Numbered from the stretch's first letter, positions 45,046 to 56,377 are shown. The stretch is DNA of 64,000 nt from Tachypleus tridentatus (GCF_004210375.1 NC_134830.1:168709874-168773873), one strand, 5' to 3'. A program made the numbers and translations. The notes: generated from the sequence alone by a model not told the origin.

Positions 45046-45257
45046 CCCGGTCGCACCAAACATGCTCGCCCTTTCAGCCGTGGGGACGTTATAATGTTAC
45101 GGTCAATCCCACTATTCGTTGGTTAAAAAGTAGCCCAAGAGTTGACGGTGGGTGGTGATGACTAGCTGCCTTCCCTCTAGTCTTACACTGCTAAATTAGG
45201 GACGACTAGCGCAGATAGCCCTCGAGTAGCTTTGTGCGAAATTCAAAAAACAAACAC
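45046..45257 (+). repeat. tRNA-derived SINE, 5'-truncated, perfect 13-bp duplication
   Basis: ACTTAAAATATTT stands at 45033-45045 and 45258-45270. The element starts inside the head at CCCGGTCGCACC and is otherwise intact. Truncation at the 5' end with a perfect duplication is the signature of target-primed reverse transcription. Confidence 0.95.
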
Positions 45258-45270
45258 ACTTAAAATATTT

Positions 45271-46060
45271 GCATCATTAATTATAAGATGATTTAACTAC
45301 CTAACTCTGTTCAAGTTGTTGCTCTAAAAGAGCATTACGATATAAACAATCAACTGTACAGCGGTTTCAGTAAGTTATATTGAAGCGATTTTTTAATGCA
45401 GAAATCAACAAGCAATGTGACTACCTCAGCCGTGGTGGGATGGAATATGTCAGGATTACATTTCATCATTTGCGTGCGTAGTATGACGTCACAAAAATGG
45501 CCATTTGTAAAAAAAGGGTATTTATGAGTCCTATCACAATCAAAATATTTATACACTTAGATCATAAAGATGTGTTTCAATCAGGGATTTAGAATTCTTT
45601 AGCTTGGGATACTCTTTATCATTAGAAAACGAAGGAATATTTATTAACTAGAGACATCACAGCTATTCAGACAGAGATCTGAAACCATCTGTATTCCAGT
45701 TGTGATAAGTGAAACGAAACATTTTGTAACAAATGTCAGTGGCAAAAGACGGTCAGAGTGCCTCAGGTAATAGTACACATCATAGGTAGTAAATATTTCT
45801 CTCTGGAAAAGTGACACCAAACACTTGTACGCAAGTTGCTTTTACTACATGCTTGTTCAACCACTGTTTACTTCAACAGTTGGAGAATGAAGTGGGTTTG
45901 GATATTACTCTACATGAAGACATATCAGCCAAATCGTTGAATGTAGTGGCTACGGACTTATTTGTGATTGTAATGTTCAAAAAGACACTAAAAGAAATTT
46001 GTCCTCGTTAACTAGACAGCTTATGGAAAGCTGCAAAAAAAGATGTGTGCTTTAAATATG
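45271..46060. other. Intergenic, no certain gene
   Basis: ORFs of 66-68 codons at 45350-45556 (-) and 45811-46011 (+) have no motif or splice support that I can see. Confidence 0.4.
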
Positions 46061-46070
46061 ACTTACTTAC

Positions 46071-46190
46071 GATAGGACCTTTCACTGTAAAACACTGATG
46101 CAGGCAGGACTTTTGTCGAGATGCACGGTCGTCAGGTAGAGCATGACTGGACGGAGCCACAGGGGTTGTTATGACATGGTAAGGCTCAGA
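46071..46190 (-). CDS. Possible orphan coding exon
   Basis: On the minus strand one frame reads EPYHVITTPVAPSSHAL then PDDRASRQKSCLHQCF and TVKGPI, and stops at a strong donor GTAAGTAAGT (46070 down). It has low-AT, protein-like composition against an AT-rich background. The acceptor is unclear (TTCTGAG near 46,178 is the best I see), and no neighbouring exon was found. Confidence 0.28.
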
Positions 46191-46317
46191 AGTCGTTTTA
46201 ATATAAAGTACTTATGATCCCAATACACTCTTTCTAGTGTGTGCTAAAATATAATATTCTTCCAAATAATGAAAACAAAACTGGGTCAAATTTAACTTAT
46301 TAATCGACACACACTTC

Positions 46318-46582
46318 AGGCCTGGCATGGCCAAGCGCGTAAGGCGTGCGACTCGTAATTCGCGGGTTCGCGCCTGCGTCGCGCTAAACATGCTCGCCCT
46401 CCAAGCCGTGGGGGCGTATAATGTTACGGTCAATCCCACTATTCGTTGGTAAAAGAGTAGCCCAAGAGTTGGCGGTGGGTGGTGATGACTAGCTGCCTTC
46501 CCTCTAGTCTTACACTGCAAAATTAGGGACGGCTAGCACAAATAGCCCTCGAGTAGCTTTGTGCGAAATTCCAAAACAAACA
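46318..46582 (+). repeat. tRNA-derived SINE, type B, perfect 12-bp duplication
   Basis: GACACACACTTC flanks it (46306-46317, 46583-46594). The head reads GGCCTGGCATGGCCAAGCGC with a small loss of TCTGAGGGTC. Near-intact body. Confidence 0.94.
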
Positions 46583-46594
46583 GACACACACTTC

Positions 46595-47212
46595 GCAGCA
46601 TGAGTTCATGTTATTTTTAAAAACAGTGGTTAACATATAGATTGAACAGCAAACATCTAAGTACAATCAGTATATTATCATCAGAATAATAGGAATTGGT
46701 GTGATATGTAGGCATATCAGATAGTTTCTACCTCTTTTATTCATTAAACTGACCTCCGTAAGTTTACCTGAAATATGCATATAATTGTACGTAATATTAG
46801 TTATCAAACGTTGGACAGAGAAGTGGCTAAGTTCCTTTCACTTTAGCTACCTATTGTTCTAAGTCATTTATATATAGCGTCAAGTGTACCTTTCCGAGGG
46901 AAAGATTTCTTAAAATTTAACACATTGTGTGAATGTAGACAGTAATAATTCCAATTGTCGGGTCAGTTGACACCTCGAAAGTACGACTTCTCATAACTGA
47001 TAACTTCTGATAACTGACAATGACGTAGGTAGAGAGCCCTTAGTGAAAACAATAGCATTATCGTTTCATTTAACATACATAATACTATGTTTTGGAGATC
47101 CCAAAATTCTCTGAATGCTTTCAAGTTCCAGTAAATTACCTATGATGAATACATGTATGTTGATCGTGTTTCTGAAAACAAAACAAAAGCGAAAATGGTA
47201 GTTTTTCATTGC
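46595..47212. other. Intergenic, nothing recognised
   Basis: AT-rich; the only structure is ACTGATAACTTCTGATAACTGA at 46,997-47,018, a short local repeat. Confidence 0.5.
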
Positions 47213-47693
47213 CATTAACAACATACCCAGTCTCTTCATTTATTAACAACATACCCAGTCTCTTTATTTATTAACAACATACCCAGTCTCTTTATTTATT
47301 AACAACATACCCAGTCTCTTTATTTATTTACAACATACCCAGTCTCTTTATTTATTTACAACATACCCAGTCTCTTTATTTATTTACAACATACCCAGTC
47401 TCTTTATTTATTAACAACATGCCCAGTCTCTTTATTTATTAACAACATACCCAGTCTCTTTATTTATTTACAACATACCCAGTCTCTTTATTTATTTACA
47501 ACATACCTAGTCTCTTTATTTATTAACAACATGCCCAGTCTCTTTATTTATTAACAACATACCCAGTCTCTTTATTTATTTACAACATACCCAGTCTCTT
47601 TATTTATTAACAACATACCCAGTCTCTTTATTTATTAACAACATACCCAGTCTCTTTATTTATTAACAACATACCCAGTCTCTTCATTTATTT
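47213..47693. repeat. 28-bp minisatellite, 17 copies
   Basis: Unit AACAACATACCCAGTCTCTT + TATTTATT, 28 bp, very uniform. Variants ATTTACAACAT and AACATGCCC recur in the same relative order, showing that blocks of several units were copied together. Confidence 0.95.
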
Positions 47694-47862
47694 ACAGCTA
47701 AATCTTCTGTGAGTCGAAAAATCCTACCTCAATACAGGAAGTCAGTGCACCTGAGAATACAATATATGTAAAATTAAAACTTTTATAATAGCGTGAGAAA
47801 TAATATTCTCAAGATAAACATTCGCGGCGTTAAAACTACATTTTACTTCGTAAACCTAATCG

Positions 47863-48136
47863 ATTGTTTGTTTTTAAATTTAGCGCAAAGCTACTCGAGG
47901 GCTATCTGCGCTAGCCGTCCCTAACATAGCAGCGTAAGACTAAAGGGAAGGCAGTTTACATTACCACCCCCCGCCAACTCTTGGGCTACTCTTTTAACAA
48001 CGAATAGTGGGATTGACCGTCACATTATAACACCCCCACGCTTAAAAGGGCGAGCATGTTTGGTGCGACGGGGATTCGAACTCGCGACCCTCAGATTACG
48101 AGTCGAATGCCTTAACCCACTTGGTCTTGCCAGGCC
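47863..48136 (-). repeat. tRNA-derived SINE, type A
   Basis: Complete copy from the GTTTGTTTTT tail to GGTCTTGCCAGGCC (head end, slightly mutated). No clear duplication. Confidence 0.9.
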
Positions 48137-48338
48137 GTGTTTCAAATCCAGCAGTACTGTGTTATAAAGTTAAAATAAGCTAAAATAATTCACTGTGTAC
48201 GTTTCTTTCGTTTGGAAAATCCAAAAATAACTTTGTACACGCAATTTTGAAAATAAGAAATCGCGCTTTGCATAAATCGTATTCTGCGTTTCATTCTAAA
48301 CCCAAACCACATTTGCGAATGCTTATAACATGCATTTT

Positions 48339-48464
48339 TGTTGTTAATAGTTAAGCACAAAGCTACCTGTTCTTTGGTCTATCTGTTCTCTGCCCACTAC
48401 GGGTATTGAAACCCGGTTTCTAGCGTTATAAGTCCGCAGACATACCGCTATACAACTAAGGGAC
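48339..48464 (-). repeat. Second-family SINE with target duplication
   Basis: TATAACATG at 48324-48332 and 48465-48473 flanks it. Conserved blocks AAGCACAAAGCTACC, ATTGAAACCCGGTTTCTAGC and AAGTCCGCAGACATACCGC are clear. Best example of this family here. Confidence 0.85.
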
Positions 48465-48473
48465 TATAACATG

Positions 48474-49150
48474 TATTACAAAATCCAAACCGATCTACAG
48501 TTTAATGTTTCAGTGCAGAGTTTATTATACGGATGTCCTGATAAACTTTGTCAAATCTGTGAAGTCACCATCAAGGTAAATATCTAATATTTATAACCTG
48601 ATTTTTATTTTTGTGACAATTGTAAACAAAGGAAATATATGCGACACTAATTACAGAAGACTACTTATATTAATGCTAATTTCAATGCGCATATATTACC
48701 GAGAGAACACTCAAGTATCTTCAAATTTACCCTCTCGCCACAAGCGTACAACACTGCGCATGTCACAAAGTTTTTAGTGACTTACATTCAAAACATAATT
48801 AAACTACTTTTTTATTTATGTTAATCAATTAGTATACTGTAAAATCTTAGCTAATAATTCATATTTTAATTATATAAATATGTTTTAAGTTATTAATTTT
48901 ATAAGGCAATATTAAAAAAATCAGCTAATTTAATCTCTAATTTAATAACCACCCCTCAAAGGAGTACAATGTTTAACGTAAATTGCTTATTATAATATTT
49001 CAATCGCTCAGGCAAAGCATAATTTTCATATGATTTAATCTTGTTTGGTTAAAGAACTATCAAATAGAAAGTCAATATTCCCTTCTTGACACACCTACTT
49101 ATCACATTCTCTCTTTTAGGGTTTGTCAGTAGTCTTCTCTTACGTTTAAT
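48474..49150. other. Intergenic, nothing recognised
   Basis: AT-rich, no ORF, SINE or array. Confidence 0.5.
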
Positions 49151-49154
49151 GCTG

Positions 49155-50030
49155 CATTACATGCCCAAAAGTATGTGGACACCAGACCATCACACCCATA
49201 TGTGCTTATTGAACATCTCATTCCAAACTCATGGGCATTAATATGAAGTTTGTTTTCCCTTTGGTACTATAACAGCCTTCCTCTTCTGGGAAGGCTTTTC
49301 ACTAGATTTCGGGACATGGCTGTGGGGATTCGTTTCTATGCAGTCACAAGAGGGTTAGTGAGGTCGGGCATTGATGTCGGGCGAAAAGGCCTGGCTCGCA
49401 GTCGTCGTTCCAATTCACCCGAAAAGCTAGTCATCACTCCAGAGAACGCGTTTCCACTGCTCCAGAGTCCATTGGTGGTGTGCTTTGCATCACTCCAGCC
49501 GACGCTTGGCGTTGCCCATGGTGATCTTAGGCTTGTGTGTGGCTGTTCGACCATGTAAAATCCATTTCATAAAGCTTCCTGTGAACAGTTCTTGTGCTGA
49601 CGTTACTTCCAGAGGTAGTTTGGAAGTGAGTAGTGAGTGTTGCAACTGTGAACAGACGATTTTTACTCTCTACGCGTTTCAGCACTCGGCGGTCCCGTTC
49701 TGTGATCTTGTGTGGCCTACCGCTTCGTGGCTGAGCTGTTTTTGCTCCAAGACGTTTCCACTTTACAATAACAGCACTTACTGTTGACCAGGAAAGCTCT
49801 AGCAGGGCAAAAACTTGACGAATTGACTTGTTGGAAAGGTAGCATTCTATGACAGTGACACATTGAAAGTCACTGAGCTCTTCAGTACAATCTATTCTAT
49901 TGCCATTGTTTGTCTATGGAGATTGCATGGCTGAATACTTGATTTTATACACTTGTTAACAATGGATGTGACTGAAATAGCCGAACCCACTAATTAGAAT
50001 GGGTGTCCACATACTTTTGTCCATGTAGTG
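49155..50030 (-). mobile_element. Tc1/mariner element, internal-deletion derivative
   Basis: The TIRs (CATTACATGCCCAAAAGTAT from 49155; complement of CACTACATGGACAAAAGTAT ending 50030) match those of the copy at 823-2018. The two copies align from each end. Relative to the first copy, about 340 bp are missing between CCAATTCA (about 49,418) and TCATCACTCCAGAGAACG (about 49,430), which removes the part between the first and third catalytic blocks. At 876 bp it is a non-autonomous derivative. Minus-strand ORFs (49336-49554) and their shadows are transposase fragments. Confidence 0.88.
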
Positions 50031-50034
50031 CATA

Positions 50035-50940
50035 TTATCTATAATCAAGAAAAAGCCAAGGTTTCTGTCTATGTGAAATGTCAAATAGTTTGTTGCTTAA
50101 AGCAATATTTTATACACGACCGCCTATACATTACAATAGAGAAAAACTAGGTCAGTTAGTTTCATATTTTGTTGTGCGCGTTGTTACAGAATAAAAGAAC
50201 GGTCAGATATATTTTGATTACTGTATTATTGTTTCATAACGGCTGTAAACTTTTCGAAGTTGTGAAATCAAAAATTTTCTTTTAACTGATCGTGTTTTCT
50301 TTTCAAGTTGTCCTTGACTGGATGTCGTTGTTTCCTAGAATACCTTACCGTTATATTTTTTAGTAAAACAGCTATTATTTTGTAATAACACGATGAAAAC
50401 AGACGAAACGACCACCTAAAGTACAGTCTGGTAATCTAATACAGGAAGGCGAATGTTTTCTTTTTCTTACGTTTTCTCTCACATTGTGAAAGAAATATAG
50501 TCATAAGACGTTGTTAATGTGCGGTGCACGTGACACTGACCTACATAATACCTTTACATCGAGCATAGTTAATGGATTTTAGCATCATCGGATGTCAACT
50601 TTTATTTCTAGCCAAAGACCAACTGGTACTTGATACAGTAGCAAGATTCTCACCTTGAAGACCCAGCCACTGGACCGTAAAATCCTTTTGTTTATTATAA
50701 AAGATATTTTTTCGGTCATATGTTGTTTGCTGTATTCTGATGTTGGTTGTCAAGATAATATCTGATGACCTGCGTATTGCATGGCAATACACATACATGT
50801 GAATATGTATGTGTATTTTTTATTCTAAATCAATGAAAAGTGAATAATAAATTATTGAAGACTGAATACATATTCACATAGTGATCCATTTCCAATTGCA
50901 TATAATTTTGACGATCGTTTAAAAAAAATCAACAACTGTG
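50035..50940. other. Intergenic, no certain gene
   Basis: A 67-codon minus ORF (50595-50798) includes KDFTVQWLGLQG before a GTGAGA donor-like site, but there is no partner exon. ATACACATACATGTG + AATATGTATGTGTAT at 50,788-50,817 is a short palindrome. Confidence 0.4.
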
Positions 50941-50951
50941 AGAAAAAAAAA

Positions 50952-51066
50952 ATGTTTGTAGTTAAGCACAAAACTACCCGATGGGCTGTCTGTGCTCTGC
51001 CCGCTAGGGGTATCGAAATCAGGTTTCTATCATTGTAAATCCCAGCCATACCTCTGTATCACTAAG
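50952..51066 (-). repeat. Second-family SINE
   Basis: GTTAAGCACAAAACTACCCG, CTGTCTGTGCTCTGCCCGC and GGGGTATCGAAATCAGGTT in order, after an A-run on the left. Confidence 0.82.
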
Positions 51067-51642
51067 ATGCAATCCTAAATAGGCTTAACATTTTTCAGGC
51101 ATTTTTAGGCTTAGTTAGTTGTTATCAAATAATATGATTTTCTGATTGTATTAATGAATCTCTTGAGATAATTAATTTTACCTTGGCATTATGTTTTCGT
51201 ACGAATCGTTTTTGTTTAACTTTTTCTCACCACAGTGAGCCAATGTTTATAAAGAATTAAGTAACAAGTAACATTAATACTATTAATACGTTTTACATTA
51301 TTTAACCGACAAGTTGCTTATGATACTAAGGCGAGCAAGTGACAACAACGACTTCATACGTATAATAAACAGATCACCAGTATAAATAACCTAAGCCTTG
51401 TTTCTCGAGTAGCCCTGGTGATAGGTGGGATTACGTATTTGTTTATAGTGTTAAACATCGTGTCTGTTTAATTAGTTAATGGTAACAATGCAACCTGTTT
51501 TTGAAAACTTACATAATCATATGTTCGTTGTGATTAGGACAAGACAACAACAAAATATTCTAAATCGCGCTATAAACAGTATTGATTTTAAATTAGAAAA
51601 TTGTTTAAAACAAAAGCAAAACCTGGATGTTTTAAAAGAAAA

Positions 51643-52105
51643 ATTACTTACGACTATGTATTTCACTTCCCAGGTGAGGCCTAAGATAATCACTTAGGGC
51701 TATGTATTTCACTTCCCTCGTTGTTATACTAAAAATCACTTAGGGCTACGTATTCCCATTCCCAGATGAGTCATAATATAATCACTTAGGGCAATGTATT
51801 TCACTTCCCTGGTAGGTAATACTAAAAATCACTTAGGGTTACATATTCCCATTCCCAGATGAGTCATAGTATAATCACTTAGGGCAATGTATTTCACTTC
51901 CCTGGTAGGTCATAGTATAATCACTTAGTACTGTGTCTTTCACTTCCCTGGTAGATCATGCTATGATCACTTAGGAATATGTATTTCCCTTCCCTGGTAG
52001 GTCATTGTATAATCAGTTAGAACTATGTATTTCACTTCCCAGATGAGTCATAGTATAATCACTTGGAGCTATATATTTCACTTCCACGGTGGGTCAGTGT
52101 GGTAA
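51643..52105. repeat. 46-bp minisatellite, about ten diverged copies
   Basis: Unit AATCACTTAGGGCAATGTAT + TTCACTTCCCTGGTAGGTCA + TAGTAT. Two sub-types (TTCACTTCCC and CCCATTCCCAGATGAG) alternate near the left end. Confidence 0.92.
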
Positions 52106-53260
52106 AGTTTACGGACATACAACCTTACAGTCTGGAATACAGTTCCCGAGGTGCTCTGAGCAAATAGCCGAAATGAACTTTGTTCTGAAAAAACAACAAC
52201 CAACTATATCTTTCACAGTACAACGTAATATCGATCGTACATAAAAACCATATAAATGCTTTAAAATTAAGTTGACTCCAAACATAAAATGAATCTGCAT
52301 CACTCCATTATCTAATTTGAAGTGGGAGACTAAAAGACCTACACCACTAAGGAAAAAACACGTTTTATACGCTTAACTTCCGAAGCCATGTAATGTCTAT
52401 GGAGTTTATTATCCCAGATGTTGAAAGCTCTTTCGTCAGTTATTATGCCTCCTTTAAGAATTTATCGTCAAATCTTTAATCTTCTCCAGTCAATCAGGTC
52501 TCCAATGGAGAACACTCTCATTTCGGTAAAAAAAAAATTTCATTTGTTTGCACATTTCTGTATTAAGTTAGATTAATACTGATTTGAAGTCACAGTTTTC
52601 GTAATAAACTTTATGGATCGTGGATGAATGCCAGCATAAGTTAAGTTTTACTTAATTTACGAAGACAAGTTTTTTTTTAATTCCTTTGGAGTGAATCCAT
52701 ATCTTTAACGCAGAAACTGTGTGTTAAAAGAGTTTCGGTAAACAGCCGTAACTTTCTAAAACTTTAATTTCGCTCAGGAATAGGCATATTTTAGTTTTAT
52801 CTATTATCACAGGTTTAATTAACACATTAATTGCTTACATTGTCTGAAATCGAACGATCTAATCTGAAGATGGGCTGGAAACCAAAAACTGAAATAGGTA
52901 AGTTGTTTCTTCCCAGGTGAAGAAATTTCACTCGTTAATTCTGTAGAGGTATCTCCAATACGTAAGATACACAAGTACATAAAATTAGTTTTTAAAAACT
53001 CGACGTTTTCTTTCTCTAATAATAGAATAATACAATTTATTTTTAACTGTGACTTTTGGTTCAAATAATTTGAAAACTGATATCACTTAGAAACTCGTCA
53101 ATATGTGGTAATATCTAATGGTAAAATATTTACGATTAATAATCAGTTTCATTCATAAGATTATGTATCCACTTATATCTTGCCTTCCTTTCGGAAATCG
53201 TTAAAAAATCAGTTTACGTTAACTTGAAAACATGCATATTTTAAAGTGGCTTTTTATAAC
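52106..53260. other. Intergenic, no certain gene
   Basis: On the minus strand ATGAGAGTGTTCTCCATTGG opens a short frame near 52,530 reading MRVFSIGDLIDWRRLKI, then stops. ORFs at 52109-52303 and 52819-53064 lack motifs. Probably relics. Confidence 0.35.
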
Positions 53261-53267
53261 AAAGTGT

Positions 53268-53771
53268 AATATGCATATACACACTATTATATGTTATCAA
53301 ACTGATCCTAATTCTGAATATACACACTACTGTATATTATCAAACTGATCCTAATTCTGAATACACACACTACTATATGTTATCAAACTGATCCTAATTC
53401 TGAATACACACACTACTGTATGTTATCAAACTGATCCTAATTCTGTATACACACACTACTGTATGTTATCAAACTGATCCTATTTCTGAATACACACACT
53501 ACTATATGTTATCAAACTGATCCTATTTCTGAATACTCACACTACTATATGTTATCAAACTGATCCTAATTCTGAATACACACACTACTATATGTTATCA
53601 AACTGATCCTATTTCTGAATACACACACTACTATAGATTATCAAACTGGTCTTATATCTGAGTACACACTACCATACATTATCAAACTGGTTTTATTTCT
53701 AAATATCCACACTACCATATATTATCAAACGGGTCTTATACCGGAATACCCGCACTAGTACAGATTACATT
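53268..53771. repeat. 43-bp minisatellite, left part
   Basis: Unit CTGAATACACACACTACTAT + ATGTTATCAAACTGATCCTA + ATT, 43 bp, about 11 copies. The array is interrupted at 53,772 by TIR element copy 2 and resumes at 55,953. Confidence 0.94.
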
Positions 53772-53971
53772 GCACAACAGAGTTTTTGCTTTTTGAACAC
53801 TGATGGATATTCCTTATAGATTTTTCGCTGTTGATCACGAAAATCACATCCAAGTTTGCCCATCACGTACCGTTTCATCGAAATCTTCAGTTTTGTCATT
53901 TTTTTTCTTATATTTGTGTCCAAAAAGTTTCGTTTCTGTAAGAGACCTGTGAACAATGTTTTGTGTAGTCT

Positions 53972-54052
53972 GAGCATGTCCAGGCATGAAATCAGGCCAG
54001 GTTGGAAGCTGTTCTGTGGAAATATGCAGCCCGGGCATGCCTGGGCAAGCTG
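53972..54052 (+). promoter_or_regulatory. Two p53-response-element-like sites
   Basis: The p53 family binds two RRRCWWGYYY decamers. GAGCATGTCC + AGGCATGAAA (53972-53991) has one perfect and one poor decamer. GGGCATGCCT + GGGCAAGCTG (54033-54052) matches at 19 of 20 positions with no spacer. Both sit within 145 bp upstream of a TATA/initiator pair. Binding is inferred from the motif only. Confidence 0.5.
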
Positions 54053-54080
54053 GAGCCAGCTTGACACTGTCTCAGCAGGC

Positions 54081-54117
54081 TATAAAAGTGGCTTGCATAC
54101 ACAGATGCTGCTCATTG
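54081..54117 (+). promoter_or_regulatory. TATA box and initiator of TIR element copy 2
   Basis: TATAAAAG at 54081-54088 and CTCATTGG with the A at 54114, 33 bp apart, fit a core promoter. The coding part begins about 110 bp downstream. Confidence 0.6.
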
Positions 54118-54222
54118 GGTTAATATAGACCTTATAGTGTGTATGTATTGTTTCAGAACATAGCATTGCCTCAGTAGCACTGTAACAAGTAAGTTAGATG
54201 TTATACACGTTTTACAGGACGA

Positions 54223-55795
54223 TTGATGTCGCTAAATACGTGTCGTCAATGTTGTAACAGCCTTGATACATTCTGCTATATCTGTGGCGAGTATACGCTT
54301 GTTCGTCAGAGACGCTCAATGACTGCTGTTGTGAAGAAAGTATATTATCTGTACTTCGGCTGTAAAGTTGGTGATCAAGACCAGGAATGGGCGCCTCACA
54401 TTTGTTGTGTGACATGTGCTGTATGTCTAAGAGCTTGGCTCAGAGGCACTCGAAAGACAATGCCGTTTGCTGTCCCGATGATATGGCGAGAACAGAAAGA
54501 CCATATGACGGACTGTTACTTCTGTTTGACTAATGTTTGACTCTGCCAAAAACAAGAAGTCAATTGAATACCCTAATCTGCCTTCAGCAATGAGACCCGT
54601 GCCACATGAAGACAGTCTTCCAATTCCGAAACCACCAGAGGAATGGACCTTAGACGAACCAGATAAAGAAACTGCAATGCAGTGACATTGATCCGGATTT
54701 TGAACCGTGCTCCTCAGGCGATCAACATCTCATAACACAGTCAGAATTAAACGATCTGGTCAGAGATTTGGATCTGTCAAAAGCAAAATCCAAATTCCTG
54801 GGTTCAAAACTGCAGGAATGGTGTTTGCTGTCACCAGGTACGAAAATTTCTGTTTTTCGAAGCCGCCAAGATGATATAACCAAATTCTTTGCACATGTTG
54901 ACAGTCTCTGTTTCTGTGTTGACATCGAAGTATTGTTCTATGCTTCGGGTTGTGACCATGACCCGCAAGAGTGGCGTCTCTTTATTGATTCATCAATGTT
55001 AAGCCTCAAAGCTGTTCTGTTACACAGTGACAACGTTTACCTCTCAATATCTGTTGGCTATGTAGCACACATGAAAGAAACCTACGAGAACATGGAAATA
55101 TTACTGAAGCACATCCAGTACAGCAAGTACAACTGGAATATCTGTGGAGATCTGAAAGTCGTTGCTCTGTTACTGGGACTGCAGCTCTACTATACAAAGT
55201 ACTGTTGTTTCATCTGTGAATGGGACAGTCGTGCCAAAGAGTCACATTATTCTAGACAGAGCTGGTCACGCCGTAAAAAGTTAGTTCCAGGACAAAAAAT
55301 GTGGTGCATGAACCGCTTATCGAAACCAAGATCAAAGAGGGCATTTTTGTTGGCCCTCAAATCAGGCATGTTATGAGTGACAAGCGGTTCGAAGATCTGT
55401 TAGTTGGGCCGGAAAAAATTTCCTGGAAAGCCTTCAAAGACGTTCTTGACAAATTTCTTGACAATTACAGAGCCCCGCATTACATTCAGCTGGTAGACAA
55501 ACGTCTCAAAGCGTACAAAACAATGAAGTGCAACATGTCACTCAAGATTCCTTTCCTCCACTCACACTTGGACTTCGTCCCGCAAATCTCGGTGCTGTCA
55601 GTGACGAACACGGTGAAAGGTTTCACCAGGACATTGCTACAATGGAGAAACAATATCAAGGTAACTGAAATCCGTCAATGCTTGTTGACTACTGTTGGAC
55701 ACTGCAACATGATGCACCAGACATTGAATACAAACGAAAATCAGGATCAAAACACTTTTAATTATGTTGAACTTAATAGCATATTAGAAACATAA
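54223..55795 (+). pseudogene. Unclassified transposon-type protein, pseudogene (copy 2)
   Basis: Three pieces are readable. 54223-54540: CRQCCNSLDTFCYICGEY, then KKVYYLYFGCKVGDQDQEW, CCVTCAVCLRAW, VPMIWREQKDH and CYFCLTNV, several Cys pairs typical of a zinc-binding N-terminus. 54735-55300, after stops: QSELNDLVRDLDLSKAKS, EWRLFIDSSMLSLKAVLLH, HMKETYENMEILLKHIQY, NWNICGDLKVVALLLGLQ, CCFICEWDSRAK. 55301-55795, after a frameshift: VHEPLIE, then TKIKEGIFVGPQIRHVM and LKIPFLHSHLDF. Compared with copy 1, about 43 residues containing PPLHIKLGLMK are missing between EPLIE and TKIKEG. FIDSS and GDLK look like the first two acidic positions of an RNase-H-like core, which is inference. Function unknown. 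Confidence 0.82.
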
Positions 55796-55952
55796 ACGCA
55801 ATTAAATACGTTATTGCCGGTAAACAGTTAACTGTCTATTTCTCAGAGTTCCAAAAGCAAAACCAAAACTATATTTGTGCATACCCACCATGTACCTGTC
55901 ACAATCAACAAAAACCTTCAGGAAGCAAAACTTTTCAAAAAAATTGTTGTGC

Positions 55953-56232
55953 TGGTCTTGTTTCTGAATACCACACAACTACACATTATCAAACTGGTCT
56001 TATTTCTGAATACTAACACTACCATATATTATCAAACTGGTTTTATTTCTGAATACCCACACTACTATATATTATCAAACTGGTCTTATTTCTGAGCACA
56101 CGCACTACTATAGATTATCAAACGGGTCTTATACAGGAAAATCCACACTAGTATAGATTATCAAACTGGTCTTATTTCTGAATACCACTCTACTATACAT
56201 TATCAAACTGGTCTTATTTCTGATAATGCGTG
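55953..56232. repeat. 43-bp minisatellite, right part
   Basis: Same unit as 53,268-53,771 in a more diverged form (TTTCTGAATACCCACACTAC + TATATTATCAAACTGGTCTT). About six copies to the right of TIR element copy 2. Confidence 0.93.
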
Positions 56233-56377
56233 ATATGTAAATACACTGCTATGTACCGTCGAACTGAGTTTATTGCTGATAATGTGTGATCTGAACACAC
56301 TACTTAATGTTATCGAACCCGTCTCATCTCTGGTAATGTGTAATCTGTCTGCAGTTAAACAGAAACTAAACAACTAA

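Larger units (their letters stand above)
53772..55952 (+). mobile_element. TIR element, copy 2, inserted in the 43-bp minisatellite
   Basis: GCACAACA (53772-53779) and its exact complement TGTTGTGC (55945-55952) form the outer ends, followed inward by T-rich (left) and A-rich (right) stretches that continue a weaker inverted repeat. The 2,181-bp element splits a tandem array, which fixes its ends to within a few bases. It carries its own promoter-like block and a broken gene related to that of the element at 32,652-34,403. No simple target duplication can be read because the repeat unit is damaged at the junction (TCAAAC missing). Confidence 0.72.

Noticed and set aside
50595-50798. Micro-exon reading KDFTVQWLGLQG with donor-like GTGAGA, minus strand
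   Set aside because: No partner exon or family match; the splice signals are weak and the stretch is very short.
53765-54128. ORFs of 64-100 codons upstream of the copy 2 gene
   Set aside because: They overlap the promoter-like region of the element on both strands, and none shows family motifs.
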